DNA of 64,000 nucleotides from Pseudohongiella spirulinae (GTDB lineage Bacteria; Pseudomonadota; Gammaproteobacteria; Pseudomonadales; Pseudohongiellaceae), in NCBI RefSeq assembly GCF_001444425.1, contig NZ_CP013189.1, forward strand, positions 2,852,001 to 2,916,000, read 5' to 3'. The position numbers were made by a program, and so were the translations under genes. Numbering within the stretch: position 1 is the first letter of the stretch; each line of letters opens with the position of its first letter. The notes under the pieces were generated by a model. That model searched no databases. It was not told the DNA's origin and saw nothing but the letters and a program-made list of their open reading frames with translations. Below are positions 1-8,074 of the stretch, one piece after another.

Positions 1-1578
1 GTCGTTATCCTCTTCCTCAAAACCGTCATCAAAACCATCGTCAAAACCATCGTCAAAGCTGTCTTCTATCACGGGCAGACTGACCAGCACATCAAAGGAA
101 AGAGTACCACCCAGCTTGTCATCAAACAGCTTCATCCCCTGGTAGATTTCAGTGTCCTTGTCGAAGTAGGCAATAAAACTGTTTTCTACCTGCAATCTGC
201 TGATGCCAAGCGCGCTGACCAGGAACACCAGACCATAGATCCACAGTAGATTATTGCCGGAACGCTCCGTAAGAGTCGCCAGCGCTCCAGTCAGGTTAAG
301 TTTTGGCGGCCTCGAATAATCAGTGACGTCTTTAGGCAGCAGACTCATCATGGCCGGAAACAGCAGGAAAACAACACAAAGTGCGGTCAGCACCCCCATC
401 ACCATAATCCAGCCAAAAGAAATAATGGGTGTTATGCCACTGACAACCAGCGAACCGAAAGCCACAATGGTTGTCAGTGCTGTATAAAGACAGGGCCGGA
501 ACATGACCAGCACTGAGTGCTTGAGCAGGCGATGGTGAGGGCTGAAACGGCGCGTGGCACGCAACTCACGGTAGCGCACAATCAGATGCACGGTCAGCGA
601 AATTGTAATGATCAGCAGCAAGGACATGAAGTTTGACGACACTACCGTCACTCGCCAGTCCATCACCCCCAATATGCCCACCACGATGACACCAGCGATG
701 GCGCAGCAGGCAAGCGGCAGGAAAACCCAGCGCAGGCGCTTGAAAATCAGCCCCAGGGCAAGCACAATAAATGCAAATACGCCCAGGCTGAACGTGGCCA
801 GGTCACTCTGTACAAAGGTCACCAGATCATCGGCAATCATGGGTGCACCGCCCAGATAGAGCTGCACCTGATCCTGGTAGCCTGCCAGAATCTCCCGGAT
901 CTGACCGATATCCTGATGCCGCCGTTCAGCGGCTTCCACGCTGTAGGCGTCAAATTTATTGCTCACCTGACGCAGTTCGGCGCTCTCCGCGTCAGTCAGC
1001 CCTTCTGCACGTTGCTTATTACTGAGTTCAGTACGCCGATTTATCAGTTCGATATAACGGGTGTCCAGATAGAAACTGACCAGCATGGCCCCGGTGCTTC
1101 CGTCAGGACTGATAATCGCGTTACTGAAAACCGGATTCGTCATCAACTCCTGACGCACAGCTTCCCGGTCCAGACCTTCGTCCGTAACAGTAGCGTAGTC
1201 TTCAGAAATACCCGTCAGCGGGGTATCTCCAAAGACCGGCACGTTTAACAGACTGTCGACGGACTCCACACGCTCCATTGCCAGAAGCTCATCACGTATC
1301 GAAGCCATGATTGAGAGTGATTGCTCACTCAGCAGATCCACATTGCGGGGTGTGAAGGCAATCGTGACAGCGTCACGCACGCCATAACGCTGATTGACCT
1401 CACGGGAATACTCCAGTTCTTTATCATCTTCCATCAGCAGCGAGTCAGCCGACACATCCAGCCGGAAGTATTGCGCATACCAGGCAAAACCTGCTGTCAG
1501 CAACAGCAACAGGGCGATAACAACCAAGGGTCGCTGAAAAACCAGTGTGCGGTACAGCCGCGCCAAAAAAACTCGCAT
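1..1578 (-). CDS. RND/MMPL-family transporter, N-terminal 526 codons (3' end outside window)
   Basis: An open frame runs from an ATG at 1578 to the window edge with no stop. It encodes a first membrane helix (about residues 12-34), a periplasmic domain of about 230 residues, then a block of several helices, as in the first half of RND superfamily (MMPL, SSD-like) exporters. The frame then reaches the second periplasmic domain. RND proteins move hydrophobic or amphipathic compounds using proton-motive force; the substrate here cannot be read from sequence. Near the window edge the protein has three tandem DDGF units followed by a glutamate run, encoded by near-identical 12-bp repeats, which is unusual for the family. 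It is divergent from the redoxin gene. The family call is firm; substrate and full length are unknown. Confidence 0.85.
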   Translation of the reverse strand, partial: MRVFLARLYRTLVFQRPLVVIALLLLLTAGFAWYAQYFRLDVSADSLLMEDDKELEYSREVNQRYGVRDAVTIAFTPRNVDLLSEQSLSIMASIRDELLAMERVESVDSLLNVPVFGDTPLTGISEDYATVTDEGLDREAVRQELMTNPVFSNAIISPDGSTGAMLVSFYLDTRYIELINRRTELSNKQRAEGLTDAESAELRQVSNKFDAYSVEAAERRHQDIGQIREILAGYQDQVQLYLGGAPMIADDLVTFVQSDLATFSLGVFAFIVLALGLIFKRLRWVFLPLACCAIAGVIVVGILGVMDWRVTVVSSNFMSLLLIITISLTVHLIVRYRELRATRRFSPHHRLLKHSVLVMFRPCLYTALTTIVAFGSLVVSGITPIISFGWIMVMGVLTALCVVFLLFPAMMSLLPKDVTDYSRPPKLNLTGALATLTERSGNNLLWIYGLVFLVSALGISRLQVENSFIAYFDKDTEIYQGMKLFDDKLGGTLSFDVLVSLPVIEDSFDDGFDDGFDDGFEEEDND

Positions 1579-1830
1579 GTCTATTTTTCCATTCCTGAAA
1601 CAACCGGAGAACTATACCTTGTCGGCACTTAAATTGTTATGGGGAATGCGGCCCCACGGGTAATCAGGGTCTCACAATTCGTCACAAATTGAGCCTTGAT
1701 ATGGGTCAACATAATTGGTCTATTTGGGAGCGTATTTCGTAATATCGGTGGAAGTCCGCGCCAGTTCAGGTAAGATTAAATGAGCTTCGGCGGCATTGAG
1801 GCTTCACAGTTATGTACAGGAGTTTCTACC

Positions 1831-2430
1831 ATGCGTAAGGCAATCACAACATTATTACTGCTGGCTGTTGGCAGTCTGGCCTCTCTGGCCATGGCCAACG
1901 AGTCCTTCCTGAAGACCATCAAGGAATTCGAACTGACCGACCACATGGGTCAGTCGCACACCATGGACGAGTACCTGGAACGTGACTGGGTGGTCATGTA
2001 CATTCACGGCACGGGCTGTCCGATTGCCCGATTGTCAGTTCCGGCTTTCCAGAAAATACGTCAGGACTACGCTGACAAAAACATTGAATTTCTGATGCTC
2101 AATTCCTTCATTCAGGATGATATTCCTCGTATCCAGAAGGAGGCGCAGGAGTTCAATATCACCTTCCCGATTCTGAAGGACGCGGATCAGTCAGTCGCCC
2201 GCTCACTGGGTGTGGAGCGAACAGCAGAGGTCTTCATCATTGACCCGCGCACGCGTAAAGTTCATTTCCGCGGCCCGATTGATGACTCTTTGGGCTACGA
2301 AACTCAGCGACTGGAGACCAATCATCACTATCTGCGCGACGCGCTGGATACCGTGATGGCCGGCGGCACTGTCAACATGAATGACATCCCGGATGCCAAA
2401 GGCTGCCTGGTTGGCTATTTCCTGAGCTGA
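1831..2430 (+). CDS. Secreted thioredoxin-fold redoxin (AhpC/TSA-like)
   Basis: This 199-residue protein starts at the ATG at 1831, preceded by an AGGAG at 1818-1822. An in-frame start 51 bases upstream lacks a ribosome site and would bury the signal peptide. Residues 1-22 form a Sec signal ending in AMA. The mature part is a thioredoxin fold whose active-site region reads GTGCPIARLSVP (Cys63), so it has a single peroxidatic-type cysteine rather than a CxxC pair. A second cysteine lies near the C-terminus (GCLVGYF). This CPIA type is seen in redoxins often encoded near periplasmic cytochromes or copper enzymes. A periplasmic thiol oxidoreductase or peroxidase role is inferred. It stands alone and ends in a strong terminator. 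Confidence 0.75.
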   Translation: MRKAITTLLLLAVGSLASLAMANESFLKTIKEFELTDHMGQSHTMDEYLERDWVVMYIHGTGCPIARLSVPAFQKIRQDYADKNIEFLMLNSFIQDDIPRIQKEAQEFNITFPILKDADQSVARSLGVERTAEVFIIDPRTRKVHFRGPIDDSLGYETQRLETNHHYLRDALDTVMAGGTVNMNDIPDAKGCLVGYFLS

Positions 2431-2457
2431 TTAGAGCATCCGGTTCAGCCCAAGCGA

Positions 2458-2502
2458 CAAAAAAGGCCCGGCGGGGATCTAATCCGCCGGGCCTTTCTTT
2501 TT
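2458..2502. terminator. Bidirectional intrinsic terminator between redoxin and fpr
   Basis: A perfect 13-bp inverted repeat (2462-2474 with 2484-2496, loop of 9) is flanked by A-rich sequence on the left and T-rich sequence on the right. It can therefore stop transcription of both convergent genes. Confidence 0.92.
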
Positions 2503-2531
2503 CTCAGGGGCTGATATTGCCTGTTAGCTCC

Positions 2532-3302
2532 TTATTCAACAAATGCCCGCTCAATCACATACTCCGCCTGAATGCCATGGCGAGACTCGGTAAAACCGGC
2601 TTCGTCCAGGATGCGACACATATCCTTGAGCATTGAGGGACTACCGCACAACATAAAACGGTCATGCTCCGGATCAGGTTGTGGCTGGCCAATTTTTCTA
2701 GCCAGTGTGCCATCTTCCAGAATATCAGTCACTCGCCCTTGATTCTCAAACTCATCACGGGTAACAGTCGGGTAATAAAGCAGTTTTTCACGCACCACAT
2801 CACCAAAAAACTCATTTTGCGGCAACTCTTTGGTAATGTAGTCCTTGTAGGCTAGGTCAACGATACGGCGTACACCATGCACCAGCACTACTCGCTCAAA
2901 GCGGTCATACACCTCAGGGTCACGAATGATACTCATAAACGGAGCCAGCCCCGTACCGGTGCCAACCAGGTAAAGGTTACGACCCGGACGCAGGTGCTCG
3001 GCCACCAGAGTGCCCGTTGGCTTGCTGCTGACGTAGACTTCATCCCCTACTTTGATATTCTGCAAGCGTGATGTCAGCGGGCCGTCCGGCACTTTAATAC
3101 TGAAGAATTCCAGCTCTTCATCATAGTTTGCGCTGGCGATACTGTAAGCCCGCATCAGGGGTCGGCCATCCACCTCAAGACCCACCATCACAAAATGACC
3201 ATTCTCGAAACGCAGACCTTTATCGCGGGTCGTGGTAAAACTGAATAGCGACTCATTCCAGTGATGAACGCTGGTCACACTTTGTTTGGATATTGCGGCC
3301 AT
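2532..3302 (-). CDS. fpr: Ferredoxin--NADP+ reductase
   Basis: This 256-residue cytosolic FAD enzyme transfers electrons between NADPH and ferredoxin or flavodoxin. The FAD-binding RAYSIAS motif is at 51-57, followed by KVPDGPLTSRL at 70-80. The NADP-binding GTGTGLAPF is at 114-122, and CGSPSML lies near the end. The protein ends in AFVE, a C-terminal pattern typical of Azotobacter/Pseudomonas-type FPR. Length is normal. It is transcribed divergently from a LysR gene, the arrangement of fpr and finR in pseudomonads, where FinR activates fpr under oxidative stress. A sigma70-like promoter is visible at 3346-3373. Confidence 0.95.
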   Translation of the reverse strand: MAAISKQSVTSVHHWNESLFSFTTTRDKGLRFENGHFVMVGLEVDGRPLMRAYSIASANYDEELEFFSIKVPDGPLTSRLQNIKVGDEVYVSSKPTGTLVAEHLRPGRNLYLVGTGTGLAPFMSIIRDPEVYDRFERVVLVHGVRRIVDLAYKDYITKELPQNEFFGDVVREKLLYYPTVTRDEFENQGRVTDILEDGTLARKIGQPQPDPEHDRFMLCGSPSMLKDMCRILDEAGFTESRHGIQAEYVIERAFVE

Positions 3303-3345
3303 AAAAATTCCTTAAAGCTACTGAACATCAAATTTCGACGCACGC

Positions 3346-3373
3346 ATGATACGCATGGAACAAATAGAACCAA
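3346..3373 (-). promoter_or_regulatory. Putative fpr promoter
   Basis: Read on the minus strand: a TTGGTT -35 box (3368-3373), 16-bp spacer and TATCAT -10 box (3346-3351), about 45 bases before the fpr ATG. It lies in the 122-bp gap shared with the divergent LysR gene, so the regulator probably binds here. No operator was assigned. Confidence 0.55.
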
Positions 3374-3424
3374 AATGATTTAATAAGCTAAACTTTATCT
3401 GTTTTACAAATAAGGAGGCTCGAC

Positions 3425-4339
3425 ATGCATTACACCCTTCGGCAAATCGAGGTATTCCTGGCAACTGCATTCCACGAAAACGTATCGCAAGCGGCCGACA
3501 GTCTGGCCATGTCCCAATCAGCCGCCAGTTCGGCATTGAAGGAGTTGGAACAACGCTTTGGTATTCAGTTGTTTGACCGGGTTGGCAAACGTCTGCAATT
3601 GAATGATTTTGGCAAAAGCCTGCGACCAAAGGCTGAGTCATTGCTGAGCCAGGCCGTTGAGTTCGAAAACCTGTTAGCCATGCGCGGCGAAATCGGCCAC
3701 ATTAATGTTGGCGCCACCCTGACCATCGGCAACTACCTGGCCGTGCCCATTATGGCCGAATTCATGAACCGCTACCCTGGCTCCCGCGTAGATCTGACTG
3801 TGGAAAACACACGCTCAATCACACAGAGGGTGCTGAACTTTGAGCTGGATATTGGTCTGGTTGAGGGAGAGCTGCAAAATGATAATCTCGATATTATCCA
3901 CTGGCGTGATGATGAGCTCAGCCTGTTCTGCGCACCTGATCATCCGCTCGCGGGCCGCCCTACGCTTAATGACGACGATCTGGCAGAGGCGGAGTGGATT
4001 ATACGCGAGGCGGGTTCAGGCACACGACAAGGTTTCGAGCACGCTATGTATGGACTGATGTCGGGACTGAATGTGCGCCTGGAGCTGCAGCATACTGAAG
4101 CTATTAAACGCGCAGTGGAGGCCGGTCTGGGCATTGGCTGTCTGTCACGGATTACACTACAGGAAGCGTTCCGCCGTGGCAGCCTGCTCCCTCTTTACGC
4201 GCCACAACGCGACTGGATGCGGCGCTTTTATTTCATCCTGCACAAACAAAAGTATCGCACGGCTGGCATTCGCAACTGGTTGACCCTGTGCCAGGAGGAA
4301 GGCGCCGATCATTTCAGCACCTATGGCCCTGATCAATAA
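3425..4339 (+). CDS. finR: LysR-family regulator, FinR-like
   Basis: This 304-residue protein has an N-terminal winged helix-turn-helix (about 3-62, with SQAADSLAMSQSAASSALKELE) and a LysR substrate-binding domain from about 90 to 290. An AAGGAGG ribosome site precedes the ATG. Its divergent position next to fpr matches FinR, the superoxide-responsive activator of fpr in Pseudomonas; the symbol rests mainly on this context. Its stop overlaps the ATG of the following RND gene by one base (TAATG), so the two are probably translationally coupled. That coupling would link the regulator to an exporter as well as to fpr. Confidence 0.85.
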   Translation: MHYTLRQIEVFLATAFHENVSQAADSLAMSQSAASSALKELEQRFGIQLFDRVGKRLQLNDFGKSLRPKAESLLSQAVEFENLLAMRGEIGHINVGATLTIGNYLAVPIMAEFMNRYPGSRVDLTVENTRSITQRVLNFELDIGLVEGELQNDNLDIIHWRDDELSLFCAPDHPLAGRPTLNDDDLAEAEWIIREAGSGTRQGFEHAMYGLMSGLNVRLELQHTEAIKRAVEAGLGIGCLSRITLQEAFRRGSLLPLYAPQRDWMRRFYFILHKQKYRTAGIRNWLTLCQEEGADHFSTYGPDQ

Positions 4340-6648
4340 TGTTTGAGTTCCTGGTTCGCCAACGCAATTTGTTATTGCTGGGCAGCGTGTGCCTGACACT
4401 GTTTCTGGCGGCTGGCATCAGGCACGCCGACTTTGACACCCGCATAGAAATTCTGCTGGGCGACAACGATCCATTCATCGCCGAGCGCGACCTGCTCAAC
4501 CAACGCTTTCAGGAACCCCAGCAGATAAACATTGCGGTCACAGCCGCACAAGCAGATATCTCGGTGTTTTCGCCGCCGGTACTCAATGCTCTGGGTGATA
4601 TGCACTTTGCTTACCGGCAGATCCCCTACGCCAAGAGCGCCAGCTCCGTTGTTGCCTTCGACTCGCCTTATGGCGAGATAGGCCTGATTGCCGGCCGTTT
4701 CCGCAACTTTGAATCCGTCAATCCAGAGATACTGCAAAATGCTCGCGAACGAGCCATGAACAACCAGTTGATCGGTCGCACCATGGTGTCTGCTGACGAG
4801 GTCGTAGCCCTGTTCAGCATAACCCTGTCCCTGACTGATACTACTACCGAGCAGAATCGTGAAATCGCATCATCTCTGACCCGGTTAATCGATGAGCTGC
4901 ACACCAACCACCCTGGCGTCAGATTCTTCGGCAGCGGCGAGGCCATGTATGAAATGTCTACACGCGCCGCCATGCTGCAAGACCTGATTTACCTGCTCCC
5001 CTGGGTGATTCTGATCTGCATATTATTTATCTGCTACTGTTTTAAATCTGTGCGCCATGGCGCTTCTATTTTGATAGTCACCCTGCTTACGGTCGCATCA
5101 ACTGTCGGCACGCTGGCCTGGTCAGGTACTGCATTCAACAGTATTTCTGTTATGGCGCCCCTGGTAGTGGTGATTATTGCTGTTGCCAACACGGCGCATC
5201 TACTGTCTATTTTCAGACAGCAACGGAGAAATGGCACCGCACCTGAAGAAGCCATGCAGCAGAGCCTGAACCTGAACCTGAGACCGGTAACACTGGCGGC
5301 ACTGACCACAACCATTGGATTTTTGAGCCTCAACTACGCGTCCTCGCCAGCCATCAGCCAATTCGGCAGCATTGTTGCATCAGGCGTCACGTATGCCTGG
5401 TGCTATGCCTTCCTGGCCTTTCCTGCGCTGGTACTTATGACTGACAGCGGCAATATCGAAAAACAGGACAGCATAGCCTTTGCCGGACGGTTCCTGACCG
5501 CATGTCGACATCTGCGACAATTTTACCCGCGCACCATATTCCTCGGCACAATAGCGGCCGGCACCATCGCTGCACTGCTGCTGCCTCTCAATCAGACCGA
5601 CTTCGATCGCACGGATTTTATTGATCAGGATTCGCAACTACACCAATACTTTGAGTTACTTGCCCGACACATGGGCAGAGGAAATGTGATCAGTTGGGGA
5701 GTGGAAATTCACGACATTGAGGTTTCCGATCCAGCGACGCTGCATGAGCTGGACAGACTTGCGGAATGGCTTCGCTCACGCGACGACGTCACGGCTGTTG
5801 TCAGCCTTGCAGATGTGATCAAAACCATTAACCAGACACTGGAAGGCAATCGCTACGACTCACCGGAACAGGCTTTCAGGATACCTGCTGATCAATCCAC
5901 TATCGATCAGCATCTGATGAACTATCTGTCCGTACAGCGTGACAGCTACGCTCTCGACCGCTTTCTGCATGACGCCTCATCAACCGTTCGGCTTTTTGTG
6001 ACGACCGGCCCGCTCAGCAATCAACAGATTATCGACCTGGATACGGCGTTGGCAGATCACATTAACCGCAGCGGCCTGTCTGATACTTTTCGCTTGCTGC
6101 ATGGCAGTGATACGGTTTTATTTGCACGCATGGACAAGACTGTAACTGTGGAGCTGATCATCAGCTATGCGATCAGCCTGACCATGATTACACTGGTTCT
6201 GACACTGGGCCTGCGCAGTGTAAGGCTGGGACTGATATCTGTCGCCGCCAACCTGTTGCCAGCCACACTGGTCTTTGGTGCCTGGGCAATACTCGTCGGG
6301 CAGATTGACCCGTTTGTCATGATGTTATTCAGCATCAGCATAGGATTAGTGGTTGATGATACTGTTCATCTGATCAGCCATTTTCAGCGCCAACGCGAAG
6401 GTGGTGCGGATATCGATACCGCCTGCGAAGAAGCTGCGCAGCTGGCAGGACCGGCACTGACCATCACAACCGCTGTGTTAGCCCTGGGCACATTCATATT
6501 ACTGTTTGCCAGTACACTCTATTTTCAACAGGCTGCCACTTTGCTGGTGCCTATTGTAGTTTTGGCTCTTCTGTTGGACCTGACCTTTCTGCCATTGCTG
6601 CTGAAACGTGCCGATGGACTCAGACTGACGGCTATTCCACCGACCTGA
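4339..6648 (+). CDS. RND/MMPL-family exporter, complete
   Basis: This 769-residue inner-membrane protein has the duplicated RND layout: one helix, a periplasmic domain, a helix block (about 215-375), a second single helix near 395, a second periplasmic domain, and a last helix block (about 600-760). The intramembrane segment near 670 carries paired aspartates (GLVVDDTVHL), as expected for proton relay. It is a stand-alone transporter without an adjacent membrane-fusion or outer-membrane partner, as is usual for hydrophobe-type MMPL proteins. Its ATG overlaps the LysR stop, and its 3' end overlaps the convergent phosphatase gene by 17 bases. The substrate is unknown. It is a family relative of the truncated gene at 1-1578. 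Confidence 0.88.
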   Translation: MFEFLVRQRNLLLLGSVCLTLFLAAGIRHADFDTRIEILLGDNDPFIAERDLLNQRFQEPQQINIAVTAAQADISVFSPPVLNALGDMHFAYRQIPYAKSASSVVAFDSPYGEIGLIAGRFRNFESVNPEILQNARERAMNNQLIGRTMVSADEVVALFSITLSLTDTTTEQNREIASSLTRLIDELHTNHPGVRFFGSGEAMYEMSTRAAMLQDLIYLLPWVILICILFICYCFKSVRHGASILIVTLLTVASTVGTLAWSGTAFNSISVMAPLVVVIIAVANTAHLLSIFRQQRRNGTAPEEAMQQSLNLNLRPVTLAALTTTIGFLSLNYASSPAISQFGSIVASGVTYAWCYAFLAFPALVLMTDSGNIEKQDSIAFAGRFLTACRHLRQFYPRTIFLGTIAAGTIAALLLPLNQTDFDRTDFIDQDSQLHQYFELLARHMGRGNVISWGVEIHDIEVSDPATLHELDRLAEWLRSRDDVTAVVSLADVIKTINQTLEGNRYDSPEQAFRIPADQSTIDQHLMNYLSVQRDSYALDRFLHDASSTVRLFVTTGPLSNQQIIDLDTALADHINRSGLSDTFRLLHGSDTVLFARMDKTVTVELIISYAISLTMITLVLTLGLRSVRLGLISVAANLLPATLVFGAWAILVGQIDPFVMMLFSISIGLVVDDTVHLISHFQRQREGGADIDTACEEAAQLAGPALTITTAVLALGTFILLFASTLYFQQAATLLVPIVVLALLLDLTFLPLLLKRADGLRLTAIPPT

Positions 6649-7444
6649 GCAGGGCCCGGGCCTGGTCGAACAACGCCGGGTTAGCCACCAGAATATTTTT
6701 ATTGTGGAATACCGGACTGACCCCATCGGGCACGGGCATAATGTGTCCATAACAGGCCCCGGCTTCCTGAGCAATCAACTGCGCTGCAGCAAAATCCCAG
6801 ATACTCAGATTTTCGTAGTAGACATCCAGTCGGCCCATGGCCACCCAGCAAATATCCAGTGCAGCAGAGCCAATGCGACGTAAATCTGCACAATGGTTCA
6901 ACATGACTTCAAGGCGACGAACCAACCGCGCCATGTCTTCCTTTATATATGGGAAACCGGTCGCAAACAACGCACGGCGCATCTCCGTCTTGCTGCCCAC
7001 ACTGATTTTTTTGTCATTGAGAAAGGCCCCATCACCATAACTCGCCGTGAACATTTCGTCGCTGAACGGATTATAGACGACAGCGCTCTGAACCCGGCCA
7101 CCATTGAGCCAGGCTATGGATACGGCTGAGTGGGCGTGGTCATGGGCGTAGTTTACCGTGCCGTCAATCGGATCGATTATCCAAAGGGGGGTGTTAACAC
7201 TGCTTAGTGCGTCCAGATCAGGCGCCGACTCTTCAGCCAGTATCTGGTGCTCAGGATAGTGTCTGGCTATCGCCTCGCATATCAGCCGGTCAACTTTGAT
7301 ATCAGCCTCGGTCACCAATTCCTGACCTGCCTGTTTATAGTGTTGCTGGGGACCGCCGGCACGCTTCAACTCTGCCAGCATCAACGCACCGGCTTGCCGG
7401 GCGATGGCCTGACTGAATGCCAGCACTTCGTGTCTGTCGCTCAT
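6632..7444 (-). CDS. Inositol monophosphatase-family phosphatase
   Basis: This 270-residue soluble metal-dependent phosphatase has the family motifs: paired glutamates at 71-72 (AEES), the metal-binding DPIDGT at 91-96, and a WDFAA segment with Asp217. Members include SuhB (inositol-1-phosphate), CysQ (3'-phosphoadenosine-5'-phosphate) and HisN-type histidinol phosphatases. The sequence alone does not settle which substrate applies, so no symbol is given. Its ATG overlaps the stop of the upstream 2OG oxygenase gene by 4 bases (ATGA), indicating an operon. It is convergent with the RND gene and shares 17 bases with it. Confidence 0.88.
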   Translation of the reverse strand: MSDRHEVLAFSQAIARQAGALMLAELKRAGGPQQHYKQAGQELVTEADIKVDRLICEAIARHYPEHQILAEESAPDLDALSSVNTPLWIIDPIDGTVNYAHDHAHSAVSIAWLNGGRVQSAVVYNPFSDEMFTASYGDGAFLNDKKISVGSKTEMRRALFATGFPYIKEDMARLVRRLEVMLNHCADLRRIGSAALDICWVAMGRLDVYYENLSIWDFAAAQLIAQEAGACYGHIMPVPDGVSPVFHNKNILVANPALFDQARALLRSVE

Positions 7445-8061
7445 AGTACCTCTATGGTTAATGCGTTGGAGAATTCATCCTGACCCAGTTTACCGGAGAA
7501 AAACGTATTGAACGACAGGCTGATTCGTTCTATATCTTCCCGCACGGGCGGCACACCATGCCTGATATTCGACGGAAACAACAGCAAGTCACCAATACTT
7601 GCCTGAATAAAGTACTGCGGGGCGCTGTAATACGTTTCCTCCGAGCGCAGCAGTTCAAACCAGTTTTGGTCTTCATCTCTGTAGAAATTGATACCATCAA
7701 CCTGCGCCAGACTGATATACAACACGCCACTGACCACGCTGTTGGGGTGCGTGTGAATATGATGCGCCTGATCCTTTCCTGAAAGCGTCAACCAGGATTG
7801 TGTTATTTTCAAGCGCACGTCATTTGTAGTCTTGAATACAGTATCCAGGTAATTGGCCAGGTGTCCCTCAATCATGGCACGGATGTCCTGCATCGGTAGC
7901 GCGCCAAGCACATGCTTGTCACGTGATGCCAGATTGGAGACCGCGGAGATTGGCTGAGTCAGACAATCCTGAAAAAAACCACGCTCCTGCGCGGTGAAAT
8001 CTCTGCCCAGTCTGGCGCGATACACAGGTACGGCAAACAGATTCATCATTTCATTGTTCAT
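7441..8061 (-). CDS. Putative 2-oxoglutarate/Fe(II)-dependent oxygenase (TIGR02466-like)
   Basis: This 206-residue protein has a jelly-roll dioxygenase signature. A histidine cluster HHIHTHPNSVVSGVLY spans 100-115, and a distal His168 lies in FPSNIRHGV. It is followed by Arg179 in the ERISLSFN strand, the usual 2-oxoglutarate-binding position. This matches the uncharacterised TIGR02466 family of hydroxylases. The hydroxylated substrate is unknown. It lies 13 bases downstream of a PQQ dehydrogenase gene and overlaps the phosphatase gene by 4 bases, so kinase, PQQ dehydrogenase, oxygenase and phosphatase could form one transcript. Confidence 0.8.
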   Translation of the reverse strand: MNNEMMNLFAVPVYRARLGRDFTAQERGFFQDCLTQPISAVSNLASRDKHVLGALPMQDIRAMIEGHLANYLDTVFKTTNDVRLKITQSWLTLSGKDQAHHIHTHPNSVVSGVLYISLAQVDGINFYRDEDQNWFELLRSEETYYSAPQYFIQASIGDLLLFPSNIRHGVPPVREDIERISLSFNTFFSGKLGQDEFSNALTIEVL

Positions 8062-8074
8062 ACGTTATCCCACC

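Noticed and set aside
1-66. Short tandem repeats considered as the edge of a CRISPR array
   Set aside because: The 12-bp units are contiguous, in frame and encode DDGF; there are no spacers.
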